Below, piece after piece: positions 18,046 to 27,364 of a stretch of DNA of 45,709 nt. Made by a program: the position numbers and the translations under genes. The DNA is from Salinarimonas sp. Its GTDB lineage: Bacteria > Pseudomonadota > Alphaproteobacteria > Rhizobiales > Beijerinckiaceae. The stretch spans positions 1 to 45,709 of the forward strand of contig JAFIEI010000030.1 of NCBI GenBank assembly GCA_020832565.1, in the 5' to 3' direction. Each line of letters begins with the position of its first letter. Positions within the stretch are counted from its first letter, which is position 1. The notes below the pieces were generated by a model. It saw only the letters and a list, made by a program, of their open reading frames with translations, was not told the origin of the DNA and did not search any database.

Positions 18046-20136
18046 ATGAGTCAGGCGGTCGCGGGTGAGGGCATCGGTCTCGTGCAACGGCGCGGGATGG
18101 AAGTGAGCTTTGCCGCCGGGATCGTTCTGATCCTCACGATTCTGTTCCTGCCGATCCCGAAATTCATCATCGATATGGGGCTCGCGATCTCGATCGCGCT
18201 CTCGGTGCTGATCCTGATGGTGGCGCTTTGGATCAACAAGCCGCTGGAATTCTCGGCCTTTCCCACCGTCCTCCTGATCGCCACGATGCTGCGCCTGTCG
18301 CTCAACGTGGCGACGACGCGGCTCATTCTCGCCAATGGCGACGAGGGGGGCGCGGCGGCGGGTTATATCATCGACGGTTTCGCCCAGATGGTGATGAGCG
18401 GCGATTTCGTCATCGGCATCATCGTATTCGTGATCCTCGTGACGGTGAATTTCCTCGTCATCACCAAGGGCGCCACCCGTATTGCGGAGGTGGGCGCGCG
18501 CTTCACCCTCGACGCCATTCCCGGCAAGCAGATGGCCATCGATGCCGATCTCTCCGCCGGAATCATCGATGAGAAGGAGGCCCAGCGCCGCCGGCGCGAA
18601 CTGGAGGAGGAGAGCTCCTTCTTCGGCTCCATGGACGGTGCCTCCAAATTCGTGCGCGGCGATGCCATTGCCGGGATCATCATCACGGCGGTGAACCTGT
18701 TCGGCGGCATCATCATCGGCACCACCCGCCACGGCATGCAGCTCGGCGAGGCGGCGGACGTGTTCACCAGACTCTCCGTCGGCGACGGGCTGGTCACCCA
18801 GATTCCGGCCCTGATCGTGGCGCTCGCCGCCGGCCTTCTGGTCTCGAAAGGATCGACGCGCGGCGCCGCCGAACAGGCGGTTCTCGGCCAGCTCGGCGCC
18901 TATCCGCGCGCGCTCTTCGTCGCGGCCAGCGTGATGGTGCTGCTCGGCATCACCCCCGGCCTTCCGGCCTTCCCGCTCTTCGCGCTCGCGGCCCTGCTCG
19001 GTTTCGTCGCCTGGATCGTCCCGCGCAAGCGCGCCGCGATCGAGGCGCGCAAGGCGGCAGAGGTCGAGGCGGAAGAGGTGCGCGTCCAGGAGGAAAGCCG
19101 CGACTCGGTCAAGGAATCGCTCAAGACCGCCGAGATCGAACTGATCCTCGGCAAGCAGCTAGCCACGGAACTGCTCACGGCGCATGGCGAACTCGCCGCC
19201 CGCGTGGGCAAGATGCGCCGGAAGTTCGCGCGTCAATACGGTTTCGTCGTGCCCGAGATCAAGCTCTCTGATTCCCTCATTCTCGCCCCGAAATCCTACG
19301 AGATCCGCATCCACGGCACGGCGGTGGCGAGCAGCAACCTGCGGGTGGGGGAGGTGCTGGTGATCACCGGCGATGCCGGCAAGCCGGACGTTCCGGGCGA
19401 CCCGGTGCGCGAACCGGCCTTCGGCATGAACGCCATGTGGGTCTCGGAGAGCTATGCGGCAGAGGTGCGCCGGGAGGGCTTCACGCCGGTGGATATCGTC
19501 TCGGTGCTGCTCACCCATCTGTCGGAGACGATTCGCAACAACCTGCCCTCGCTGCTCTCCTACAAGGACATGCGCGCGCTGCTCGACCGGCTCGACCCGG
19601 AATACAAGCGCCTGATCGACGATATCTGCCCGGCACAGATCTCCTATTCCGGCCTGCAGGGCGTGCTCAAGCTTTTGCTCGCCGAGCGCGTCTCGATCCG
19701 CAACCTGCATCTGATCCTCGAAGCCATAGCCGAGATCGCGCCGCATGTGCGCCGCTCGGAACAGGTGGTCGAGCATGTGCGCATGCGCATGGGGCAGCAG
19801 ATCTGCGGCGATCTCACCGAGGGCGGCGCGCTCAAGGTGCTGCGTCTTGGCACGCGCTGGGACCTGGCCTTCCACCAGGCGGTCAAGCGCGACGCCAAGG
19901 GCGAGGTGATCGAGTTCGACATCGATCCGCGCCAGCTCGAGGAATTCGGCCAGGCAGCCTCCGCTGCCATCAAGGAGCGCATGGCGCAGGGCCACAACTT
20001 CGCCCTGGTCGCGGCCCCCGATGCGCGCCCCTATGTGCGCATGGTGATCGAGCGTCTCTTCGCCACCCTGCCGGTGCTCTCGCATGTGGAGATCCCGCGC
20101 GGGGTCGAGGTGGAGACGCTGGGCGCGATCTCGTGA
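18046..20136 (+). CDS. flhA: Flagellar type III export gate protein FlhA
   Basis: A 696-residue inner membrane protein, the ring-forming component of the flagellar export gate. The first half (about 1-330) holds eight membrane helices and the FHIPEP signature, including the stretch [18 protein letters not shown]. The second half is the cytoplasmic docking domain for export chaperones, starting after a charged linker. The size matches the family. The ATG at 18046 has GGGGG upstream; twelve further in-frame codons are unlikely to be used. The stop overlaps the fliR GTG start by four bases (GTGA), so FlhA and FliR synthesis is coupled. Confidence 0.97.
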   Translation: MSQAVAGEGIGLVQRRGMEVSFAAGIVLILTILFLPIPKFIIDMGLAISIALSVLILMVALWINKPLEFSAFPTVLLIATMLRLSLNVATTRLILANGDEGGAAAGYIIDGFAQMVMSGDFVIGIIVFVILVTVNFLVITKGATRIAEVGARFTLDAIPGKQMAIDADLSAGIIDEKEAQRRRRELEEESSFFGSMDGASKFVRGDAIAGIIITAVNLFGGIIIGTTRHGMQLGEAADVFTRLSVGDGLVTQIPALIVALAAGLLVSKGSTRGAAEQAVLGQLGAYPRALFVAASVMVLLGITPGLPAFPLFALAALLGFVAWIVPRKRAAIEARKAAEVEAEEVRVQEESRDSVKESLKTAEIELILGKQLATELLTAHGELAARVGKMRRKFARQYGFVVPEIKLSDSLILAPKSYEIRIHGTAVASSNLRVGEVLVITGDAGKPDVPGDPVREPAFGMNAMWVSESYAAEVRREGFTPVDIVSVLLTHLSETIRNNLPSLLSYKDMRALLDRLDPEYKRLIDDICPAQISYSGLQGVLKLLLAERVSIRNLHLILEAIAEIAPHVRRSEQVVEHVRMRMGQQICGDLTEGGALKVLRLGTRWDLAFHQAVKRDAKGEVIEFDIDPRQLEEFGQAASAAIKERMAQGHNFALVAAPDARPYVRMVIERLFATLPVLSHVEIPRGVEVETLGAIS

Positions 20137-20888
20137 GCCTGTTCTCCACCGATCTGATCCTTGCGACCTTCGTGGTCTTCTGCCGCGTGGGGGCCTGCCT
20201 GATGATCATGCCTGGCTTTTCCTCGGCGCGTATTCCCATGCAGGTGCGCCTCTTCGTGGTGATCGGGCTGAGCCTCGCCATGAGCCCGATGCTGATGCCG
20301 AGCGTCATGCCTGCGGTCGCGGGGACGGGGCTTGCGGGCCTCGTCGGGCTGATCGTGACCGAGAGCCTGATCGGGGCGCAATTCGGCATCGTGGGGCGAC
20401 TGTTCTTTCTGGCGCTGCAGACCATCGGCCAGGCGATCGCCATGTTCATGGGTTTCGGCATGATGGCGGGCGTGGCCATCGACGAGCCCGATCCGGTTCC
20501 TGCCCTGACCTCCTTCATGATGCTCACGGCCACGGCCTTGATCTTCATCACCGACCAGCATTGGGAGATCATTCGCGGGCTGGCGGGGACCTATGTGCTG
20601 CTGCCCCCGCTCGGCGGTTTCGACGCGCAATTCTCGCTGATCCGCATCGCCGATACGCTCTCGGAGGCCTTCGTGCTGGCGCTGCAGATCGCTTCGCCGT
20701 TCCTGGTCTTCTCCTTCATCCTGAACTTCGCCATGGGCGTGATGAACAAGATGATCCCGCAGGTCCCGGTCTATTTCGTCTCGCTGCCCTTCCTGATCGC
20801 TGGCGGGCTGATGATCTTCTATTTCCTTTCGGACGAGATCTTCATCCTGTTCAACCAGCGCTTCGGCGCCTGGCTCGCGGGAGGCTGA
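20133..20888 (+). CDS. fliR: Flagellar export apparatus protein FliR
   Basis: A 251-residue membrane protein that, with FliP and FliQ, forms the conical export gate under the basal body. Features include [20 protein letters not shown] at the N-terminus, [13 protein letters not shown] mid-protein and [18 protein letters not shown], which match FliR. The GTG start overlaps the end of flhA. The next gene starts three bases after its stop. FliP, FliQ and FlhB are not in the window. Confidence 0.96.
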   Translation: MSLFSTDLILATFVVFCRVGACLMIMPGFSSARIPMQVRLFVVIGLSLAMSPMLMPSVMPAVAGTGLAGLVGLIVTESLIGAQFGIVGRLFFLALQTIGQAIAMFMGFGMMAGVAIDEPDPVPALTSFMMLTATALIFITDQHWEIIRGLAGTYVLLPPLGGFDAQFSLIRIADTLSEAFVLALQIASPFLVFSFILNFAMGVMNKMIPQVPVYFVSLPFLIAGGLMIFYFLSDEIFILFNQRFGAWLAGG

Positions 20889-20891
20889 CGG

Positions 20892-21317
20892 ATGGGTGAC
20901 GCCCGCGAGCGGTTCAAGCGGCTCAAACGCTTGCAGCAGGTGCAAAAACAGCGCCACCGGCTGGAGGAATGGAAACTCGCGCGCCTGCGCCAGGAGGAGA
21001 ACGGGCTGCGCAAGGCGCAGGAGGACGTGCTCGATGCCCTCAACGCGGATCACCCCCTGCACGGGCTGTTCCTGGCCGGCCTCGGGGCGCGGGTGGGAAG
21101 CCTCGCGCGCGCCATCGCGGAGAAGCAGCGCGCCGGGGCGCGGCAGGCGGTGGCGACGCTCGAACAGGGAAGGCGCCATGAACTGGCCGACAAGTTCGTG
21201 CGCCGCGCCGGCAAGGCGGTCGACGAAGAAGAGCGCCGGGAGGATTTCCTCGATTACCTCGACCGGCACCCGGGCGAGGGCCTCGACGACATCCCGGAAA
21301 CCGGGCGGACGGGATAA
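20892..21317 (+). CDS. FliJ-like coiled-coil flagellar protein
   Basis: A 141-residue, highly charged and helical protein. The first 60 residues form a predicted coiled coil rich in K, R, Q and E (from RFKRLKRLQQVQKQRHRLEE), and a second helix lies in the C-terminal half. Size, charge, helix layout and position directly after fliR suggest a FliJ-type export cofactor. FliJ inserts into the FliI ATPase ring and contacts FlhA. Sequence similarity is too low to be certain. It starts three bases after fliR and is surely cotranscribed. An imperfect hairpin (21346-21368) lies between it and the next gene. Confidence 0.65.
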   Translation: MGDARERFKRLKRLQQVQKQRHRLEEWKLARLRQEENGLRKAQEDVLDALNADHPLHGLFLAGLGARVGSLARAIAEKQRAGARQAVATLEQGRRHELADKFVRRAGKAVDEEERREDFLDYLDRHPGEGLDDIPETGRTG

Positions 21318-21427
21318 CCACACGCCCGGATCCTGACGCGGGCGCAAGCCTGGCGTAAGCGCCGGCTTCTAGTGTGTGAAGCGTCACGATTGTCCTGTCC
21401 GATCCACGTTGCAGGAGGTATCTGCCG

Positions 21428-22210
21428 ATGATCAACCCGCCTTCGGATATCATCCTCGACGTCGTGCGCGCCGCCGATCCCGGTAAGCAGGCCAAGGCGA
21501 CGCAACGCCTTGTCGCCCTGGCCGGGGACGGCTCCGGTTCCACGCGCGACTTTGCCTCCCTGCTGGACGACCCGCGGCGTATCTCCGCCGGCCCGCAAAC
21601 GCCGTTTCGCGCCGACGAGGCGCGTATCGCCATGCAGAACCGGGATTCGCTGGGGGCGCCGGGCGGAGGTGGCTCCGCGCCGGGGGCCTCCGATCTGCGG
21701 GCAAGGCTCGATCCGCTGGCCGAAGCCGGTGCACAGGCCGATGCGGGCAGTCGCAGCCGGCCAGCCGCCGACCAGCCGATGACGCCCCATCAGGAATTCG
21801 AGGCCTTCATCCTGCGCAGTTTCGTCGAGACGATGCTGCCCGACGATGCAACCGCTTCGTACGGGTCCGGGACGACGGGCGATATCTGGAAAGGCATGAA
21901 GGCCGAGCAGATCGGCAATGCGCTGGCCCGCTCGGGCGGGATCGGCATCGCCGAGCAACTGGCCAAACTGCATCCCTCCGAGGCTGCCCCGGGCGCGGGA
22001 AGCGGGTTCGGCGTGACGCCGACGCAGGCCGCGAGTGCCATGCAGGGCGCCGACGCGGAGACCGGGCCCGGCACCATCGAGCGTCTGATGGCCGCGCAGG
22101 ATACCGGTGCCCGTCCGGCGCTGGAGGATGTCGCTGCACAAAAGGACATTTTCGCCGATCCGCATGAGGCCAGCCTGTTCTTTGCCGGGCTGTGGCGCAA
22201 CGGCGGCTGA
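21428..22210 (+). CDS. flgJ: Rod-binding protein (FlgJ N-domain type)
   Basis: A 260-residue protein. Residues from about 119, starting MTPHQEFEAFILRSFVETML and continuing through GDIWKGMKAEQIGNALARSGGIGIAEQLAK, form the rod-binding domain (PF10135) of FlgJ. In enterobacteria FlgJ caps the growing rod and carries a glucosaminidase; here no such domain follows, as in other alphaproteobacteria (compare Caulobacter CheL). The first 115 residues are low-complexity and disordered-looking. Strong ribosome site GGAGGT. It lies between the FliJ-like and FlgN-like genes. Confidence 0.85.
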   Translation: MINPPSDIILDVVRAADPGKQAKATQRLVALAGDGSGSTRDFASLLDDPRRISAGPQTPFRADEARIAMQNRDSLGAPGGGGSAPGASDLRARLDPLAEAGAQADAGSRSRPAADQPMTPHQEFEAFILRSFVETMLPDDATASYGSGTTGDIWKGMKAEQIGNALARSGGIGIAEQLAKLHPSEAAPGAGSGFGVTPTQAASAMQGADAETGPGTIERLMAAQDTGARPALEDVAAQKDIFADPHEASLFFAGLWRNGG

Positions 22211-22289
22211 TCGACATCGATCACCATCATGAGACGCGTCGCGCGATCCGCAGCGACGACCCGGCCCCGACCAGGAGGATGAACACACC

Positions 22290-22877
22290 ATGCCAGCGGC
22301 GATGACAGTGCCCGCAACCGAGCACATCGATGATACGGACATCACGCGGATCACGGCATCCGGGCGCGCGGGCGAGGCCGAAGCGGAGACGCCGGGAGCA
22401 GATCTGCCCGCCGAGGATCGGCCCACCACGGATCTGCCCGCAGCGGATCTCCCAATGAGCCCGGCGGCGTTTGCGGCACTCGCGGTCGCGCAGCGCCTGG
22501 AGGCCCTGTTGCGCGAGGAGATCGCGAGCCTGCGGGGCGCCTCGATCACAAGCCTCAAGCAGATGAATCACCGCAAGAGCCAGTGCCTGCTCGAATTCAG
22601 CCGCGCCGCGCGCGCACTTGGCGACGAACCGGCCCCGCCGGCGCTGGCGGCGGCGCTCGATCGGCTGAAACAGGTCGTCGTCGACAATCAGGCCACCCTC
22701 TCGACCCATATCGTCGCGGTGCGCGACATTGCCGGCCTGATCGCCGAGGCGATGCAGGCGCATGAATCCGATGGAACCTATGCCGATCGCCCGGCTCCGC
22801 GCGCACCGCTGGGCGGCGAGGCGACCGGTGAGGTCCCGGCGAGAAGCGCTGCGGGCGAGAAGGGTGTGGCGCCATGA
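22290..22877 (+). CDS. FlgN-like flagellar chaperone
   Basis: A 195-residue protein. After a 55-residue acidic linker with three repeats of a [A/T]DLP unit, a helical region starts at about 57 (AALAVAQRLEALLREEIASL) with the spacing typical of FlgN, the export chaperone for hook-associated proteins FlgK and FlgL. The motif KQMNHRKSQCLLEFSRAAR resembles alphaproteobacterial FlgN entries. AGGAGG lies eleven bases before the ATG. Its stop overlaps the next start by four bases (ATGA). Confidence 0.7.
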   Translation: MPAAMTVPATEHIDDTDITRITASGRAGEAEAETPGADLPAEDRPTTDLPAADLPMSPAAFAALAVAQRLEALLREEIASLRGASITSLKQMNHRKSQCLLEFSRAARALGDEPAPPALAAALDRLKQVVVDNQATLSTHIVAVRDIAGLIAEAMQAHESDGTYADRPAPRAPLGGEATGEVPARSAAGEKGVAP

Positions 22878-23326
22878 TGCGGATGATCCTCGCCGGATTC
22901 TGGCTGTGCCTGGTGACGCTGGCCAGCGGCTGGGGGGCGGTGGAATATTTCACCCGCCAGGCCGGTGCCGCTACGGATGACGGCAGCTATTTCCAGGGCA
23001 TCACCTACGAGACGACCCGCGCGATGACCGTTCCCATCATCGCCGATGGTGCCGTCGACGGTTACATCGTGGCCCAGTTCGTCTACACCGCGCAAAGCCG
23101 CAAATTGCAGGCTCTGGGCGTGCCGGCGGAATCCTTCATCGTCGACGAGGCCTTCCACCACATCTTCACCATGGAGAATATCGATTTCCGCGACCTGCGC
23201 CGCTTCGACAGCCGGGCTTTCCTGAAAGAGATCACGGAGAAGGTCAATGCCCGCCTCGACAGCCCGGTCATCCGCGAGATGCTCGTCGAGGAATTCAATT
23301 TCGTCGATGCCAGCCAATTGCGCTGA
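22874..23326 (+). CDS. FliL-like membrane-anchored flagellar protein
   Basis: A 150-residue protein with a single N-terminal membrane helix or uncleaved signal (about 3-25) and a periplasmic domain. The order of elements (a strand with VPIIADGAVDGYIVAQFVYT, then helices around residue 95, then a C-terminal NFVD) recalls FliL/stomatin-like domains that sit around the stator, but similarity is weak and I do not assign the symbol. It is translationally coupled to the FlgN-like gene and ends the flagellar block. Confidence 0.55.
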   Translation: MMRMILAGFWLCLVTLASGWGAVEYFTRQAGAATDDGSYFQGITYETTRAMTVPIIADGAVDGYIVAQFVYTAQSRKLQALGVPAESFIVDEAFHHIFTMENIDFRDLRRFDSRAFLKEITEKVNARLDSPVIREMLVEEFNFVDASQLR

Positions 23327-23455
23327 GGAGGGGCTGCCCGACGGTCTCGCCCTGTATCGACAGCGACACCAAACCCGATTGCCCGAACGGGAGGGTTGAG
23401 CCCGGGGCGTTGGTCTGCATAGTTCCGTAGCAATGATATTTGCGGAGCCGAACCG

Positions 23456-24028
23456 ATGCATGCCCTGTTCTTCGAAGTGCGTCCGCTCCCGGGCCACCTG
23501 AAGCATTATTTCGATCATGTCGACCGGCTGCGCCCCGCCCTTGCCCGGCAGGAGGGGCTGGCCTTTCTCGAGCGCTATGCCGCGCGCGGCGACGAGGATC
23601 TCCTCTTGTCGCACCAGCTCTGGGAAAGCGAGGCGGCGATCGTCGCCTGGCGCTCGGATGCGGGTCACCGATACTCGCAATCCGCCGGCCGGCAAAAACA
23701 CTTTGCCGACTACCGGATCCGCGTCGGGGCGCGGGTGCTGCACTGGCATGCCGGCGAGCCCGATAAACGCAGCCGCGTCGACGCATCTGGGGATCTGCCG
23801 CGCGTGGTGGCGCTCTATGGCGGACCCGAGATTGCCGTGCCGGAATTTACTGCATTCGAGAGCGTCAACCAGTCCGGGCGCTTCGTCGCCCTCGCGGATA
23901 CGGGCGACCCCGCCGCCGCCGAGGCGCTTTTCGACGCGCATGCGGGCCTGTCCGGCCTCGAAGCCGCCGCGATCTATGCGATCCGGCGTGATTACGGCCA
24001 GTTCGATCGGGCGCAAGCTCCCGGGTGA
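23456..24028 (+). CDS. ABM-fold (antibiotic biosynthesis monooxygenase-like) protein
   Basis: A 190-residue cytosolic protein with a dimeric alpha+beta barrel domain at the N-terminus: the FFEVRPLPGHLKHYFDHVDRL strand-helix and the later SHQLWESEAAIVAWR block are typical of the ABM superfamily. GHRYSQSAGR then FADYRIRVG close the first domain. The second half is a divergent repeat of the same layout without clear catalytic residues. Related proteins range from quinone monooxygenases to haem-degrading enzymes, so no reaction is assigned. GGAG precedes the start. It is convergent with the c-di-GMP gene. Confidence 0.7.
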   Translation: MHALFFEVRPLPGHLKHYFDHVDRLRPALARQEGLAFLERYAARGDEDLLLSHQLWESEAAIVAWRSDAGHRYSQSAGRQKHFADYRIRVGARVLHWHAGEPDKRSRVDASGDLPRVVALYGGPEIAVPEFTAFESVNQSGRFVALADTGDPAAAEALFDAHAGLSGLEAAAIYAIRRDYGQFDRAQAPG

Positions 24029-24040
24029 GGCCGGCGATCG

Positions 24041-26446
24041 TCAACCGTGCCGGGCGCTCGCGGTAATACCTCGATCGTGATCATTTTCCGCAGCGGCGTA
24101 GACTTCGGCGATCAGAGCCTTTGCCGATGCCGCATCGACGGGCTTCCCGAGCATGAAGCCCTGAGCGGTATCGCAGCCGATAGCGACGAGTTTGTCGAGT
24201 TGCGCGGCGGTCTCGACACCCTCGCCCGTCGTCGCAATCGCCATTTCGCGTGCCATCGTGGTGATGGCGCGCACCACCGCCATCGCGTTGCCATCGTCAC
24301 CGGATGCATTGATGAAACTGCGATCGATCTTGATCCGGTCGAGCTCGAAGGCTCGCAGATGCGCCAGAGACGAATAGCCCGTTCCGAAATCATCCATCGC
24401 GACCTTGATGCCGAGCGCACGCAACCCCTTGAGTGCGGCGGCGATTGCCTCGGCATCCTCGACCATTGCGGTTTCGGTGACCTCGACCTCGATGCGCCCC
24501 GGCAACACCTTGTGACGTTCGAGTGCCCGGGTGAAGCGCAGCAATATATCGGCTGAGCGCAACTGGACGGGCGACACATTGACGGAAACGTAGAGTTCCT
24601 CCGGCCATGTCGAAGCCTGCCGGCAGGCTTCGTCGATCACCCAGGCGCCGATCTCGATGATCGCCCCGCTCTCCTCGGCGAGGGGTATGAATTCGGCCGG
24701 GGAGATCATGCCGCGCTCCGGATGCTGCCAGCGCAGCAATGCCTCGAAACCCCTCAGCCGTTTGTCGGGAAGGTCGTAGAGCGGTTGGAAATGCAGGATC
24801 AATTGACCTGCACCGACCGCGCGCGCCAGATCGGTTTCGATCTCGCGACGCCTTGCGGCCTCCTCGATCATGCCTTCGCTATAGGCCTCGATCCCGCCGC
24901 GCCCCTTCCCCTTTGCCTTGTAGAGCGCAAGGTCGGCCATGCGCTGAACCCGCTCCGGCATGTCACCCCGGCGCGCGTATGCCAGACCGATGCTGGTGCC
25001 GATCGTGATCACGTTCTCGCGCACGAGGAACGGTCGGGTGAGGGCGCGCTGGATGTCTTCGGCAAGGACCCGCGCCGATTCCGGACCTGCCTCGCACAAG
25101 ACCGCGAGCTCGTCGCCCCCCAGCCTGAACAGGGTATCGGTCGGGCCGCACAGATCCTTCAGGCGACGCGCCACGGCAACGAGCAGGTTGTCCCCGACGG
25201 CATGGCCGAGGGTGTCGTTCACCGGCTTGAAGTGATCGAGGTCGATCATCAGCATGGTGAAGTCTGATTTTTGCGCAAGTGCGGCGATCCTGTCCGTGAA
25301 GCTACGGCGGTTGCGCAGTCCCGTGAGCGCGTCGTGGAACGCCATGTGTTCAATCTGGCGCTGCCCTTCACGCGCCTCCGTCACATCGTCATAGGTGATG
25401 ATCGCGCCCGCATTCGGCAGCGGCTGGCAGGTGACCTGCAGGATCTTGCCGTCTTCGAAATGATGCTCGAGGCGGGTGATCTCCTTGCGCCGGATCCACT
25501 CCTCGTGATTGGCGATGACGCGATCGATCCGCGCCTCGTCCCAACCGGCATTGGCGCCGACATTGCGCAGGTATCGCTCGAGGCGCATCCCGACATGGAT
25601 CTGCTCGGGGCTGAGCGAGAACAGCGTGCGGACCCGCGGATTGAACAGGCGTATGGTGCCGTTGCCGGCGATCATCAGGAGCCCGTTGGACATGTTGCGC
25701 AGCGCCTCGGCGGATTCCGCACGCGCATGGTTGTCGATCAGATGGCTCGCCACACCGGCCCCGACGATTGCCAGGGCCACTCCGGCCACGGCGAGGGCAA
25801 GGGCGCGCAATGCGGCGGGATTCGAAAACGACCCGTCGATCAGGAGTGGCTCGACGCGAAACGCCGCCATACCGGTGAAATGAAGGCTGACGATGGCCAG
25901 CGCAAGAACCGGAGCCGCGACCAGCTCCGGTCGCGCAACGCCCTTGCGTCCGGTCAATTGCAATGCCGCTGCCGACAGCACGACCGAGAGCACGATCGAC
26001 GTCACCAGAAACGACATGTCCCAGGTGACGATACCCTGAACGCGATAGGCCATCATGCCGGTATAATGCATCACGGCGATGGCGAGACCGACCACCGCGC
26101 CGCCGATCAACGGCGCAAGGCGCAGCGAGGAGGTCGCCGCGATCGCAAAACCGATGACGGCGCCGAACACCGCCACCAGCAGCGACACGATCGTGAGCAC
26201 CGGATCGAATCCCACCGAGACGCCGGGATCATATCCGAGCATTGCGATGAAGTGCGTGCACCAGATCGCTGCCCCTGCAACGACCGCGGTGAGCACCAGC
26301 CATGCGGTTTTCTCCATCGCGGTCGTCGCGAGCGCCCTCCGGTATAGACGAATCGTCGCCCAGGATCCGGCAATACAGACCAAAGCCGCGACCAGCACCA
26401 GCAAAAGATCGTGCTGATCGGTAATGCAGGCAATAATTGTGTTCAT
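24041..26446 (-). CDS. MHYT-PAS-GGDEF-EAL c-di-GMP turnover protein
   Basis: An 801-residue membrane protein. The N-terminal 240 residues form a seven-helix MHYT sensor with the metal-binding repeats CTHFIAM (about 62-68), MHYTGM (126-131) and LHFTGM (about 187-192), proposed to sense a diatomic gas via copper. A PAS domain follows (about 255-365). The cyclase domain carries GGDEL instead of GGDEF/GGEEF at 443-447, and the usual RxxD inhibitory site reads GPTD. The EAL domain has EALLRW (about 568) and DDFGTGYSSL, as in active phosphodiesterases. The likely net activity is c-di-GMP breakdown, but this is inference. The ATG at 26446 gives the natural first helix. Confidence 0.93.
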   Translation of the reverse strand: MNTIIACITDQHDLLLVLVAALVCIAGSWATIRLYRRALATTAMEKTAWLVLTAVVAGAAIWCTHFIAMLGYDPGVSVGFDPVLTIVSLLVAVFGAVIGFAIAATSSLRLAPLIGGAVVGLAIAVMHYTGMMAYRVQGIVTWDMSFLVTSIVLSVVLSAAALQLTGRKGVARPELVAAPVLALAIVSLHFTGMAAFRVEPLLIDGSFSNPAALRALALAVAGVALAIVGAGVASHLIDNHARAESAEALRNMSNGLLMIAGNGTIRLFNPRVRTLFSLSPEQIHVGMRLERYLRNVGANAGWDEARIDRVIANHEEWIRRKEITRLEHHFEDGKILQVTCQPLPNAGAIITYDDVTEAREGQRQIEHMAFHDALTGLRNRRSFTDRIAALAQKSDFTMLMIDLDHFKPVNDTLGHAVGDNLLVAVARRLKDLCGPTDTLFRLGGDELAVLCEAGPESARVLAEDIQRALTRPFLVRENVITIGTSIGLAYARRGDMPERVQRMADLALYKAKGKGRGGIEAYSEGMIEEAARRREIETDLARAVGAGQLILHFQPLYDLPDKRLRGFEALLRWQHPERGMISPAEFIPLAEESGAIIEIGAWVIDEACRQASTWPEELYVSVNVSPVQLRSADILLRFTRALERHKVLPGRIEVEVTETAMVEDAEAIAAALKGLRALGIKVAMDDFGTGYSSLAHLRAFELDRIKIDRSFINASGDDGNAMAVVRAITTMAREMAIATTGEGVETAAQLDKLVAIGCDTAQGFMLGKPVDAASAKALIAEVYAAAENDHDRGITASARHG

Positions 26447-26586
26447 GCGAGCAAAATCCTGAAAGGCGTGTCGACGGGACACTCCGGGATTCTCAATTAG
26501 CCGAAAGGCGTTTCGCGTCGATTAATGGCAATGATCAATGCAATGCGTGGTGTGGCATTTTCCGCCGATCGGCACGACGCAGCCAG

Positions 26587-27291
26587 TCAGCTGCGCTCCG
26601 CTTCGACGCAGCCTTCGTCCTCGACACCCGCGATCAGCCCATGCGCCTCGTCGCGCAGGGTGATGAAGCGCTCCAGCCGGTCCAGCGTCTCGACGGCTTC
26701 GGTGCGCAGACGCAGGAGTTCGAGCAGGTCGTTGCGCTCACTGCGGGTGACGCGGGCCTTCAGGATGGTCTGGCGTTCGGTCTCGAGCGCCTCGCGCAAC
26801 CGGGTCTGCTCGGGGGAGCGGCGGTCGATGCGAATCTGGTCGACGAAATTGGCCGAAAGCGCATCGCAGCGATCCTGTCCGGAGAGGCCGGCGCCCCCGT
26901 CGGGCCGCGCGACCGGGCAATATTGCCCGCGCCAGCCGGCGACGATGGAGCGGCCTTCATCGAGGGTGCGGATGGACCGGCGGATCTCGCGGTCGAGATC
27001 GCGCATCTCGCGGCTGCGCAGCATGGTGCGCGCCTCGTCGAGCCGAACATCCGGCGGGCGCGTCTCGTCATCCATCAACCCTTCGAAGGTCGCCAGGATC
27101 CCGACCTGCTCGTCATAAAGCGCCTCGATGCGCTCGTTGGCGACGAGTTCTTCGGCATATTCGAGAGCGAGAAACATGCAGGCCTGGGGTTCACGACCAC
27201 TGCGCGCATCCGCATCCAGCGCCATGGGCACGGCGGCGAAACCAAGAACCAGGGCGAAAACGCCCGCACGACACTGTCGACCCGTGATCAT
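26587..27291 (-). CDS. Unknown secreted helical protein
   Basis: A 234-residue protein that I cannot place in a family. A signal peptide (about 1-29, ending in DADA) is followed by an acidic and arginine-rich helical body with two heptad-like stretches at about 95-125 and 165-215. Four cysteines (QACMF, QYCPV, DRCDA and EGCVE) remain in the mature part and could form two disulfides. It lies 73 bases downstream of murB on the same strand, where ddlB or ftsQ would stand in a typical division cluster, and may be cotranscribed with murB. A role in the envelope is inference from location. Confidence 0.65.
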   Translation of the reverse strand: MITGRQCRAGVFALVLGFAAVPMALDADARSGREPQACMFLALEYAEELVANERIEALYDEQVGILATFEGLMDDETRPPDVRLDEARTMLRSREMRDLDREIRRSIRTLDEGRSIVAGWRGQYCPVARPDGGAGLSGQDRCDALSANFVDQIRIDRRSPEQTRLREALETERQTILKARVTRSERNDLLELLRLRTEAVETLDRLERFITLRDEAHGLIAGVEDEGCVEAERS

Positions 27292-27364
27292 GCGTTAAAG
27301 ATGGCCCATCCATGCCGCTTCGGCAAGACGCAGATCGTCGCGTATCCGATCAGAATCTGCGCCC

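Noticed and set aside
21346-21368. Imperfect hairpin AAGCC-T-GGCG / CGCCGGCTT before the rod-binding gene
   Set aside because: One bulged base and no U-run; the flanking genes are probably one transcript, so a terminator call is not justified.
22370-22455. Near-repeats of a GATCTGCCCGC-like unit
   Set aside because: They encode the acidic DLP linker of the FlgN-like protein; with three imperfect copies this is ordinary low complexity.
25271-26347. A 358-codon plus-strand open frame
   Set aside because: It lies entirely opposite the MHYT-GGDEF-EAL gene, whose domains are unmistakable.
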